From positions 4,991,001 to 5,055,000 of the forward strand of contig JASFXZ010000037.1 of NCBI GenBank assembly GCA_032209605.1: 64,000 bases of DNA, in the 5' to 3' direction. The notes under the pieces are model-generated. The model was not told the DNA's origin. It searched no databases and saw nothing but the letters and a program-made list of their open reading frames with translations. Position 1 is the stretch's first letter. Each line of letters starts with the position of its first letter. The translations under genes were made by a program, and so were the position numbers. Origin of the DNA: Mactromeris polynyma. Its lineage: Eukaryota > Mollusca > Bivalvia > Venerida > Mactridae. Below, piece by piece: positions 1 through 10,427 of the stretch.

Positions 1-690
1 ATTCTGTAGGATCTTTTATCGTCTGAGCGACGGTGAATGTCTACATTTACTATAAAAAACAAGCGATATCTTTGCGGAATAAAGCTTGTATCGTCCCATT
101 AAAATTGACATATAGAAAAAAATGTAAAAAATCGGCCTCAATTTTAATCGTTTTGTTATAGAATTGGATAGTTTTATTCCACATATCAAGACATATATCA
201 TTTACGAACAATTCTAGCAAGTTGCAAGTCTGTCGGTTCTATTTAACCGACGCTTGATCCTTTCAAAGGGACCCTGATATGTACAAATATGATGACGTTT
301 ACCGCAAAGGGTATTTTGCAATGATGACGTTGCCGGCTGAGGAGATACAAGTACGGTTGACGTTTTCGGCCGAGGAAACATTTTATGTTAGGAAACAGTC
401 AAGTTTCTTTCTGATGCTGGCTCCACTATGAGTATGACGTTATCAATATTGGCTATCGTCTGTGTTTTTGTGCTCATAATCTCATTCCAGTGTTCTTATG
501 TCTACAATTTGATATTTCTATATTTTGCTAACTTTGCTATAGTAGGGCCAAGATCTGATGGCACAATAATATTAACTTATGCAAATTAGCCGACGGTTGC
601 ATAAAAAGGGATGAACATTTAGTCTCGGTCAATAAACGCTTGTGTCGTGCAAATATTTCGAAACATGAACAATTATACAAATTTGTACTT
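1..690. other. AT-rich non-coding stretch
   Basis: No gene is recognised. The short open frames here have no motif, no splice context and no codon bias that would support coding. The stretch has several TGACGT-type words (around 290, 320, 358 and 433) and one arm of an inverted repeat at 534-576, described separately. Confidence 0.5.
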
Positions 691-697
691 CCGTGTG

Positions 698-769
698 CCT
701 CTGTAGCTCAATTAGTTGAGTAGTCACTTAGCAATCTAGAGGTTACTGGTTCGAGCCTCACATATATGT
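698..769 (+). tRNA. tRNA-like pseudogene / SINE head
   Basis: A box-A-like segment (TAGCTCAATTAGTTGAG) is followed about 35 nt later by a box-B-like GGTTCGAGCC. These are the two internal RNA polymerase III promoter blocks of a tRNA. The acceptor and T stems do not pair cleanly, so it is more likely a tRNA-derived repeat or a tRNA pseudogene than a functional tRNA. No anticodon is assigned. Confidence 0.5.
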
Positions 770-1429
770 TGTATTTTTATTCACAGTGATAAAGTATTTT
801 TATACTTCGAGAATTTGTTTTCTTTATTGATCCTTCTATAGGTTAATTATTTAGTTATATTTTATTTCCATTCATATTCTGTTCTTTGTTATCATCATCG
901 TTTTATTTTGAAACAATTAAAACAATAACATAGGCATAGCAATATTGAACACACTGTATATACAGTTTAGCATGGCTCATCAGCAGTGTCTGTGCTGGAC
1001 TTGTTAAAAAATGCTGATGAATCTTGTTTCAAATCATATCATTTACTGTCTTGCGAACCACAGCGAGATCAAACAATCCAACGATGTGTTACTTGTTATT
1101 TTTTGTTTTTCTTAAAACGTTTTTCGCTGCCGTCCTATAATTCGCGACACGGTCCTTTCTGACACCCCAGTCATAAAAAAGTAATTGCAGTTCTATTTCG
1201 TTGACAAGACGACGGAATCACAGGCTGCTTCATAGAAGCCTCTTGTACACAGAAGTCGTGAACTTTTGAAACAATGTCCCCGTCTTGCTGGGACATCACG
1301 AACGCTTTTCAAGATTTTGGCAAAAACAGCTTACAGTTAACACATATACAATTTATCTAGTTACTGCGATACACCCACACATATTTCGTGAAAAGAATGA
1401 TAATTTCGCGCTGAAAAAATAATAAAAAG

Positions 1430-1502
1430 CATGAATGTCAGGATTTGAACCCAGATAGTCTGCGTTGAGATTCTGATGCGCATCCATTACGCTATGTAAT
1501 AA
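1430..1502 (-). tRNA. tRNA-like pseudogene / SINE head (minus)
   Basis: Read on the minus strand there is a D-arm-like TAGCGTAATGGATGCGC and then GGGTTCAAATCC, a good box B. Acceptor-stem pairing is poor, so it is a relic rather than a working tRNA. It is oriented opposite to the tRNA-like sequence at 698-769. Confidence 0.45.
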
Positions 1503-1849
1503 AAACGCTGATTTTTTATCTATGCATTTATAATTATATTCTTTTTCAAAATCAGAAAATGCGTCTTCTAGTATATGATCATTGAACTTACCTACAATTT
1601 GATATGGACTGATCCAACCAATGACATTTAGTTAATGTTATTGTGCCTACAGATCTTGGCCGCACTATAACAATTTGTTTTAGTGACGTCTTCAATAAAG
1701 TCTATCGTATGCGTTTAGGAGATTATTACATTATTAGAATGCTCTAAATGTATATTTTTGCAAATTGAAACAAATGGGTTTAGTGACGTCATCAATATTC
1801 ATCGTCTGAGCGCAGGTGATTATAAAACGATGACTTTGGAATATTCTAG

Positions 1850-2016
1850 TTTTTATATTTTATTGATATGATTTAGAAAAAAACTCGATTGCATAATCTA
1901 GTATAATTACTCTCCTTTCCAAAAATACTTGGATATTTTGATATTAAAAAATACTTAACAGAATTGTGCATTTACCAAAATGTTAAATATCATCAAAAGT
2001 CATTCTACATGTACAA
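1850..2016 (+). repeat. Dispersed repeat, copy 1 (inverted partner at 6709-6902)
   Basis: About 165 bp match the reverse complement of 6709-6902, including CTCTCCTTTCCAAAAATAC, a CAGAATTGTG word and CATCAAAAGTCATTCTACAT. The match falls off on both sides. It has no coding content and is probably a transposable-element fragment whose family I cannot name. Confidence 0.6.
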
Positions 2017-2973
2017 CGGAGTAGGTTCACTTGACACCAAAATCGGCCCTGTGTCAAATTCTTTTGAAAACGTTGTTGTGATAACACCCTTTCATGAAAT
2101 TTACAAAACAGCTTTTTTTTAACTTTAGACAACAAACGATGTTTGTACACTTTCACGGCTTTTCTGAGCCAATGAGAGGATAACATAATTCAATAATATG
2201 GGAATGAAGCGCGTTGTTATAAAGATTATGTTTCAGTAGCGTTGTAAATTGAAATTGTGAAGATTTTTGTCCGAAAAAATATACATGAAATTAAGTACTT
2301 TTCTCAATAAAAACTTGTTAAACACACAAGTTCACTTACATCCATGACCTCATTGTTACCATAGCAACAGAAGAATGAAAATCACCAAAACAATTCAATA
2401 TATTTCTACTTTCATCCGGAATAGTCCAAAATTGACTGTACAGTCACGGCGCAATTCTCGATTTCTATCTATATAATATATCTTGAATTTTGTTGATATC
2501 TTAATACAATGAATGTTTATATTTAGGTTACGGATTAAAATCATGGACCGTGGCATCGTCGTATAAACACATTATTACATACCGAACAATATATAAGTTT
2601 GAATTGTTCCTAGATAGAATATCACAAATATCGGAGAAACTGTAATTGTAAACAGGTCAGTTTATCGCTTAACATGATTTCCTTGTTCTGCACGAGATTC
2701 TCGATGTCCGTGTTTTGTTTCGTCGTAGGACAAGGGAAGTAATATATCGGTCAAACTTGGAAATGGTAAGACTGCAGGAGTTGTCTTATCTTGTTGATCA
2801 CTGTATTTCAGAGACAAGTACTGATATGTTCGTAGGTGTATTTCAACAACTGGTTGCATTATTTCTCTCAGTGCATTACTTAAGTTCAATACGTATGCAA
2901 CACCCTAGACTGTATCTATCTGTTTAGTTACAACAAGTGGTGCCTCTTACCTTGTTTCCTAAATATATTTCCT
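2017..2973. other. Non-coding, nothing recognised
   Basis: No gene, RNA or repeat is recognised. Short open frames at 2662-2889 (minus) and 2715-2927 (plus) overlap each other and show no known motif. Confidence 0.4.
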
Positions 2974-3741
2974 AAGTATAATTCCGTCATACCACATTAT
3001 GGTGATGGCTGTACATAGTATAATCCCGTCATACCACATTATGGTGATAGCTGTACATAGTGTAATCCCGTCATACCACATTATGGTGATAGCTGTGCAC
3101 AGTATAATCCCGTCAAAACACATTATGGTGATAGCTGTACATAGTATAATCCCGTCATACCACATTATGGTGATGGCTGTACATAGTATAATCCCGTCAT
3201 ACCACATTATGGTGATAGCTGTACATAGTATAATCCCGTCATACCACATTATGGTGATAGCTGTGCAAAGTATAATCCCGTCATACCACATTATGGTGAT
3301 GGCTGTTCATAGTATAATCCCGTCATACCACATTATGGTGATAGCTGTGCATAGTATAATCCCGTCATACCACATTATGGTGATAGCTGTGCATAGTATA
3401 ATCCCGTCATACCACATTATGGTGATAGCTGTGCATAGTATAATCCAGTCATACCACATTATGGTGATAGCTGTGCATAGTATAATCCCGTCATACCACA
3501 TTGTTGTGATAGCTGTGCATAGTATAATCCTGTCATACCACATTATGGTGATAGCTGTGTATAGTATAATCCCGTCATACAACATTATGGTGATAGCTGT
3601 GTATAGTATAATCCCGTCATACCACATTATGGTGATAGCTGTGTATAGTATAATCCTGTCATACCACATTATGGTGATAGCTGTGTATAGTATAATCCCG
3701 TCATACCACATTATGGTGATAGCTGTGCATAGTATAATCTT
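2974..3741. repeat. 42-bp minisatellite, about 18 copies
   Basis: Units of 42 bp with few substitutions run head to tail; each holds ATTATGGTGATAGCTG and ATAATCCCGTCATACCAC. Because 42 is a multiple of three and the unit lacks stops in one frame on each strand, long repetitive open frames appear on both strands (277 codons on plus, 110 and 185 on minus). These are artefacts of the array, not proteins. Variants (GTACAT, GTGCAT, GTGTAT) occur in local runs, as expected from unequal exchange. Confidence 0.9.
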
Positions 3742-4660
3742 AGTCAACGAAACGTTTGTACACGTTGCAGTTGTATCGTTTGTAATCATGATTACTTCTC
3801 TGCACGAGTTTTCGAGCAGTTTGAGATGGTAATAAACTGTATTTTGTACAAATGACAGACACACACATATATATACATGATCTTGTTTAACAGATTATTT
3901 TTGCAAAGATTTCCCAGTTATATCACGGACATATATAGGTCCGTGGTTATATATATGTTTTCTCTATAAACTGTAATTACTTTCATCCCATTGTCGCACG
4001 AGTACATCCTTGCAATGACAATCAATATCGTCAACAGAAAATATTTACAAAAGTGGTCACGGAGCTTTGATAAGTGAAACGTTCAGGCAGTGGAAGTTCA
4101 GTATCTGTCAGTATGGTTGTGGTTTTTTACGATTATGATGCAATGTCTATTTTTATCCGTCCCGCAGCGGTTACTTCCCTTTACAGTACTGTAATCACAA
4201 TTTTTTAAACCCAAGTTGGTTTCTTATTTCCTCAGTTTTCTCTATCGAAACTAATAAAATTACATTATGTGTACTATTCCAATAAATGGTAATGGAAAGA
4301 TTTTCGGTTAAACTTCGTTTCATAAGAGCCGGTCTGTCGTAATTACTAGATACATTGCGATACAACATATACATTTGTTTCGGAATAGGAGACACTAGGT
4401 GAGGTAATTCAGTAATATGCAATGTTAAGTTGACAAAATGATTGTATGGATTACTTCCCTTCTATATGTTAAAACAATAATGTACTTAATCAAAGCGCTG
4501 TTAGCGCTGAAGGCCTGGGGCTGCAGTTAGCTGAATCGTGGATTTGCTTGCCCTGTGTACATCTAGTCACTTGTTTGTAAACAAATTATCATTTTTACTA
4601 CTGTATTTCCATATTAAGTTACCAGTATTTTTCCATTAGTTATTGTGTGCAATACCTATA
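3742..4660. other. Non-coding; small palindrome at 3921-3948
   Basis: No gene is recognised. A short inverted repeat has arms CACGGAC (3924-3930) and GTCCGTG (3939-3945) with an 8-nt AT-rich loop. Nothing links it to a gene. Confidence 0.4.
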
Positions 4661-4703
4661 CAAGAGAGAGAATACGTAACTACAGGGAAAGCCACATACA
4701 TAA
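4661..4703 (+). repeat. Dispersed repeat motif, copy 1 (copy 2 at 22563-22605)
   Basis: GAGAGAATACGTAACTACAG and the following GCCACATAC occur here and again at about 22566 with one difference. The surroundings differ, so this is probably the end of a transposable element. The downstream stretch to about 5260 is non-coding and not recognised. Confidence 0.5.
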
Positions 4704-5474
4704 GACAATGCCTCCCCACGCAGATCTCCGGAAAAACAACAATCCACAAAACATAAGGTACTAAAGGAGGTCAAACGGTACACATATCAAGGAACCGAAG
4801 CGCAAGGAATGGCCCAGCAGACCACCAGGAATAACCAGGAGAATCAAAATGGACAGTAAGGGAAGGGGAGGTGGGATTTAATGGATGGAAAAGATCACAG
4901 GACAAGTCAAGACAACTGGTCTTAATAGGCCAAAAATGGGCAGGAAACAATCTGAACACTGTATAATGTGACAGAATTGCACAGGGGAGAGGGAAATACA
5001 AAACACATTCATAACATAAACAGAAACAACAATCATATAGCGAATTACAGCCTTGGAACTGGGGGTTTAAATCGATTTAACAGCTAGCTAACCTCACACC
5101 TTATCGCTATATGGTCATTGATTTCCAACATATATACATAAATCGACTAAGTAGGCAGTAACTAATCATTAAAAACAACCAACCATCACGTACATATCAA
5201 CAGACATACAGTAACTAATCCAGCACGGAGGAACAAGCAGCCTTATACTGACCTTGCTCACCGTAACTAAAATAGTAACATCATAATAGAAGTAACCTTA
5301 AAATGTCAAATTAAAAATGCAATTTAAAATAAAGTCAACTTGATAAAGTATTTACTAATTAAACAATTCTTAGATATTATTGATAGGGAAATGGAATTTA
5401 TAACTAAAAGAAATATGTCTAATAAGAGAACTAAAACACAAAAACACGACTGCACTCAACGAATATTAAGTAAT

Positions 5475-5581
5475 AGTTAGTAGATTTTAAGTAAAATCTT
5501 ATTGATTAAGAAGGGGCGGAGCGAGCGTAGCGAGCGAGCCCTCTTCTTGACCAATAAGATTTTACTTAATATCTACTAACT
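5475..5581. repeat. Near-perfect 107-bp hairpin (foldback / MITE-like)
   Basis: Arms 5475-5504 and 5552-5581 are reverse complements over 30 bp with a single mismatch. Pairing nearly continues inward (TAAGAAGGGG against CCCTCTTCTT) to a GC-rich centre containing GCGAGCGTAGCGAGCGAG. The centre contrasts sharply with the AT-rich arms. It may be a miniature inverted-repeat element; no target duplication is evident. Confidence 0.7.
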
Positions 5582-5589
5582 GACTTAGA

Positions 5590-5910
5590 ATGTAACCTAC
5601 ATTTTGATTGGCTGATACGCATGCAAATTTCAGATAAAAGCTATAACGGACAAGAATAGTAAATTTCCAAATATAATAACGCTCACACAGATTCGCAGTA
5701 GGCGGAGCTTAAAAAGCCCGCGAAAAGTCGAAATTCTTAATGAATAAGCGTAGTACTTAACGGGAGCCGTTCTGTCATTTCATTGGCTGAAAATGTTGGT
5801 TTCATTCTAAGAAGTTTTCTTGGTATTGTCAAATGACGTCATAAAATGTAAATCGCATTGTAGATAGAAAAATAAAAAATCATTGACGTCATACAATTTT
5901 AATGACGCCA
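5590..5910. promoter_or_regulatory. Promoter-like motif cluster
   Basis: Within about 320 bp there are two GATTGGCTG / CATTGGCTG words (reverse CCAAT boxes, about 5600 and 5781), an octamer ATGCAAAT (about 5622), two perfect palindromic CRE sites TGACGTCA (5834-5841 and 5884-5891) and a near-CRE TGACGCCA (5903-5910). A GC box GGGGCGG lies just upstream at 5513. No downstream gene on either strand is convincing, so any promoter role is inference. Confidence 0.3.
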
Positions 5911-6168
5911 TAAAAGATAGAGTAAACGCGGCGGGACGTTATTTACACAAGACTGTGCCTTATACACAGATAATATACAAGAAAGAAAAATAAAGTAAGC
6001 AGCCACAGAGAACATCACAAAACAACAAGAAACACGGACAACACCAACGTAAATTCGAACAAATATATATATATTAGACGACACAACACAATCACAAATG
6101 GGCTGGTCGATAGTTTTAAGATACTCCATGGAACACGTCATGTTAGTTCCAGAGTATATATTGAGCAT

Positions 6169-6240
6169 CAGTTCAGTTCAGTTCAAACTTATTTATTTTA
6201 CATCGATTGTGAAACAAGTTCTTACAACTTATACTAATCA
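6169..6240 (-). mobile_element. LINE 3' tail (minus strand)
   Basis: On the minus strand an AATAAA-containing segment (GTAAAATAAATAAG) runs into a short tandem (TGAAC)n tail at 6169-6185. This arrangement is typical of non-LTR retrotransposon 3' ends. No reverse transcriptase sequence is attached, so it is a 5'-truncated copy or a 3' UTR fragment. Confidence 0.45.
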
Positions 6241-8050
6241 CTCTTGATGACTGCTTCCTGGCTACCAAACAGTACTCACGCCAAATTTAGGGATTGTGAA
6301 GTTCGTGATCAATCTCCTCTCATCTCTATGTGCATCAGTGATAACCCTAACCCTGGTTTAAATGTCCAGAAAGTTGGCAATTTGAAGAAACAAAAAATAT
6401 GACAAGCAGTCACACATGTATCCGGTGTGGCTAATAGTTTCAATGTTCAAGTTTCCGTTTGATTATCTCCATTTATCAAGGTTTAATAGTGAGAATTGCA
6501 TGTTTGCTAATCGGACATTTTTATTTCTATTACTACCCAGATATCATACTCCGGATTAGTATAAATATGGGTATTTCCCTTTAACCCAGTGGTACAAAAA
6601 AAATACCGGGGAAAAAAATATACCGCTAGAGGATAGGCTTGCCATGTGTTTTGACAAGTTTATCAATATACACATTTATGGATTAACTCTTTACACTGTA
6701 TAGTAAATTTGTACATGTAGAATGACTTTTGATGATGTTTTACATTCCGGTAAATACTGGAATATACGGTCCCTGGGTAAATGCACACACAATTCTGATT
6801 AGTATTTTTTTTAAAACAAAAGTATTTTTGGAAAGGAGAGAAAGTAGACTAGCTTATGCTATCTAGTTTTTTCAAAATTATATCAATACAAATATAAAAA
6901 ACTTAGATTTTCCGTACTCACAAAATACACAAAACTTCAAAGTCTATATTTCAAACTTAAGACATATGACTGCAAGTTTGAAATCCTAATTCTACTTTTT
7001 GTAGATTTATAAATAAGGTTATAGATTAATAAGGTTGCCGTCTTAGTACAGACGACAATATTCATAGCAAGAATATCGCTGAAATTGTTCATGTATGCTA
7101 CTATTTAGAATTGAAATGAATAATTAAATGTAAACAAGACAACCGCTGTTTAAATCCAGTGGGTGGGGTATGGTTCCGATCGTAGTTTTATCTGTCAGTT
7201 TAAACTGTATCTACAACGTTAAAAGTAGGGTTTTTGCATGCATTATGATGGACTTTACGCATAATATATCATAATGATTACCTATATATGTCAAGCTTAA
7301 CCGTGAGCGCTCATTCTACCTCGGATTCGTCCACATGTTATATGTAGTCAAAGTGAAAGTACTGTGATGACGCCACATTCCGCGTGCGGGTTATGCAAAA
7401 TCTTAGACTCAAGTTGCAAGTACCTAAAATATGATGGCGACCGACAGCGTGGACCATGACTTTTTAAGACTTATTTGGAGCCCCTTTCTTGTATGCGAGC
7501 AGCTATTTTCATGAATGAATTCCATCGTAGATCCAAGTGCGCTATATACGGCGAGTTATTTTCATGATTGAAATTGTAGTAGAGGCTAACAGCAGCGCAT
7601 AAGTATCACTGTATCGGAATGAAATATATATAAACCAACGTACTATAAAGGATTAGAAATTCTTAAATATTGACTCAATATGCTTTTCTAATATATTTCA
7701 ACACTGTTCAACGTTTTTATTATGCGATGTAAAGAGACATGTGCTGAACTTCTAACTACCCGCGCATGGCACTGTGTACTTCGCACTTTGGGAAATAAGG
7801 TCAAATGGACAGCATCTGGAATGTAGCATAGTTACTATGGCCTTTGGCTAACGCCCCAGGCCAAAAACGTATTTATTTTATGTACTAAAGCATTTCATAA
7901 CGCATTCTTGGACAAACATAAAGACAGGCTCCAATTTAACAAACTATTCTCTTACGAAAATTCTTAACAGTATGATTTACTTTCTCATTTTGCTTATCTG
8001 CACATACTCAAAAACGCAAACTACTATATTAGACATTGTTCATGTAATGT
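6241..8050. other. Non-coding; contains inverted partner of the 1850-2016 repeat
   Basis: The only structure recognised is 6709-6902, the reverse-complement copy of the dispersed repeat at 1850-2016. No gene was found. Confidence 0.4.
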
Positions 8051-8051
8051 A

Positions 8052-8223
8052 CAGTAAAACCTCAATAATAAGACCGCCATTGGGACTCTTGAACACGGGT
8101 CGTCATAATGAGGTGGTCTTAATATTGAGGTTACATAAAAGCAAAACAAGGAAAATAGACTTGAAATTGTGTTCTTAATTTCGAGGTGGTTTTATTTCTG
8201 AAGTGGTCTTTAAGTGAGGTTTA
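8052..8223 (+). mobile_element. MITE family A, copy 1
   Basis: It begins CAGTAAAACCTC after a TA dinucleotide and ends with a decayed GAGGTTTA. Family members here (8052, 8233, 13901, 63493) share CAGTAAAACCTC termini and internal GGTGGTCTTA / TAAGACCACC words. TA flanks and CAGT ends suggest mobilisation by a Tc1/mariner transposase. It has no coding capacity. Confidence 0.65.
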
Positions 8224-8232
8224 ATTTAAGTA

Positions 8233-8506
8233 CAGTATACCTCACCTACAGACCACCTCAATAATAAGACCAACTCAATATTAAGACCACCTCAAAATTA
8301 AGACCACAATTTTTAAGTCCATGTTCACTGTTTTGCTCTTTATTCAACCTCAATAAGAAGACCGCCTCAAAATTAAGAACACAATTTTCAAGTCCAAGTT
8401 CACTGTTTTTGCTCTTTATTCAACCTCAATATTAAGACAACCTCAATAAGAAGACCAGTTTTCAAGGGTCCCAATGGTGGTCTTTTTATTAAGATTTAAC
8501 GGTTTT
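8233..8506 (-). mobile_element. MITE family A, copy 2, inverted and internally duplicated
   Basis: It starts TACAGTATACCTCAC 9 bp after copy 1 and carries TAAGACCACCTC blocks. A segment with GTTCACTGTTTTGCTCTTTA occurs twice about 85 bp apart, showing an internal duplication. It ends near TTTAACGGTTTTAC. Copies 1 and 2 form a back-to-back inverted pair. Confidence 0.6.
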
Positions 8507-8668
8507 ACAAATGTAGGATACTTAAGAACATAAATTAACTTATAAGAAGTGTCGTAAAAACGAGGTCTGCATGATTACACATGGGTACATGGCTTAAGAT
8601 AATTGCTGTTCGTCTACATTGTCAATAATGATAATTAGAAATAAATTGTTTAGCTGTATATTGAAATA

Positions 8669-8819
8669 CAATCGGACCTCGTTTATTCGACAATATTCAA
8701 ACACTTGGTATCATCCGAAATAAATATAAGGTACAGAAGTATCTTCTTAGGAACGTCAAATTAAATTAGGTAATTCAAAACCAGGTATTATTCGAATTCG
8801 AATGATCGAGGTCCGACTG
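8669..8819 (+). mobile_element. MITE family B, copy 1
   Basis: A 151-bp element flanked by TA on both sides, with termini CAATCGGACCTCG and CGAGGTCCGACTG (inverted repeat with one change). Internal ATTCGAA and CCGAAATAAAT words recur in the other family B copies. TA duplication again suggests Tc1/mariner mobilisation. Confidence 0.75.
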
Positions 8820-9863
8820 TATTTTGTTTTAAACGGCAATTTTGTTTCATAGAGTGTATGATTGTATGGAATATTATGCAAACAAAAGTTGAAAACACAA
8901 TTTTACTAAGTTAACTATGGAAACACATTTGATGAAATAAATGAATGGAATAATACTGGAAACACAATAAAATAACAATAATCCATCAAACGTTTGGCAT
9001 ACGATATATCTATTTGTAAGCGAAGTGTTTTCAAGTTATTCATCAAAGTTTAAAGTCCTTCCTTGTTTGTACAATATCCGTAATAAATGATTTTAGAGAG
9101 GTTTTTATTGTCCACGCATGCGCTCTTAAGCGCACTGTCCACTTCCGCTTGTTTCGACTTTGACAATGGTTTTGTATTTCTCTGAATGACCGCGGCGTAC
9201 GTCTGAGCTGCCTCACACTGACCATCCGCCTCTTCCTTCCAGCATCAATATAACAGCATAACTGAAATATAAGTTCAATCAAAGGACTGAAGGTTCTGGG
9301 AGGGGCTTCCGAGGCAACACTGCACGTTTTCCATATTATCGTACTAGAAATTAATACGCGACTATTCGGGTAAACTCATTCGCCAAAAATGACACAAAAA
9401 TCCAGAAAAAACGTTTATATCAAAACTCCGCCATTCCACAATTGATATATCTCCGACAAATCAGTCATTATACTCATCAAATCTATAATTAAATCAGAAT
9501 AATTTACATGTACTCTTTTCTTGAGACGATAAATATGACAGTACTTCGAGTAGACCATCCGGTTGACGATTTAAGCGCCTCAAATCTGTTAAAACTATCA
9601 ATGAACAAAAGTACGGAAGCCAAAAAATGACACTATTCTTCAAGAATTTGCTTTTCTTTGATTACGTAATAAGGACCCAACCGACATAAGGAAGAAATAT
9701 TACATAACTGATGTGAAATCAATTTTCCATGTTATTTTATCTAATTCTCTGCGAATAAGGCCTTTGTTTGGTATAAAGCGACTGAAACCCACATAAACTA
9801 CATACGCAGAAAGTTTTGCCAACAACACCATCATGGAGGTATCATACGGTATCAGAAAAAGTT
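8820..9863. other. Non-coding, nothing recognised
   Basis: An 80-codon minus open frame (9043-9282) is rich in Arg/Lys but has no recognisable domain, start context or splice partners. It is left uncalled. Confidence 0.35.
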
Positions 9864-10156
9864 TTACAACCCGCTTGTCATTAATCATTCACGATCGCAC
9901 GTCCTCCTTACATCGCTACCCGACATTGGGTCAACCAAAACGTTGGAAGACGCATTATACAACCCGCTTGTCGTGAATCATTCACCATCGTACGTCCTCC
10001 TTACATCGTCACCCGACATTGGGTCAACCAAAATGTTGGAAGACGCATTATACAACCCGCTTGTCGTGAATCATTCACCATCGTACGTCCTCCTTACATC
10101 GCTACCCAACATTGGGCCAACCAAAACGTTGGAAGACGCATTATACAAGACATTGT
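9864..10156. repeat. 93-bp tandem repeat, about 3 copies
   Basis: Three units sharing CATCGTACGTCCTCCTTACA and GTTGGAAGACGCATTATACA. The 71-codon plus open frame across it is just the 31-codon unit repeated. Confidence 0.8.
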
Positions 10157-10427
10157 AATACAATACTTACTTATTGTAGTCTGTTTTCAGAATCAATCCA
10201 GGCTTCATACCAATTTTCCTACCGATGGTAGTGTCGAAGAACATCGTCATTCTTGCTGGGGTGTTTTTCTCGAGTATCACAGCTGTTCATTTGCCCTTTG
10301 GGCACCAGCCCCCATAAAACTTAGATCAGGCTGGAGACAAAGAGAATGCATACATATGAATTTGTATACAGTCGGACACCGAGTTAACTCTGCGTGTAGG
10401 TCAGCATAGCAATTAATGGTATAAGCA

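Larger units (their letters stand above)
534..1673. repeat. Widely spaced imperfect inverted repeat enclosing two tRNA-like relics
   Basis: The arm at 534-576 and the reverse complement of 1631-1673 agree at most of about 43 positions, sharing a core GGCCAAGATCTG and a following GGCACAATAA. About 1.05 kb lies between them. Inside are a plus-strand tRNA-like sequence near the left arm and a minus-strand tRNA-like sequence near the right arm, so the block looks like two oppositely oriented copies of one tRNA-derived unit, or one element with decayed terminal inverted repeats. No target-site duplication was identified. Confidence 0.45.

Noticed and set aside
2999..3864. Long open frames on both strands over the 42-bp array
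   Set aside because: They follow from a stop-free unit whose length is a multiple of three; no independent sign of coding.
9043..9282. Basic 80-codon minus frame
   Set aside because: No recognised domain or supporting context.
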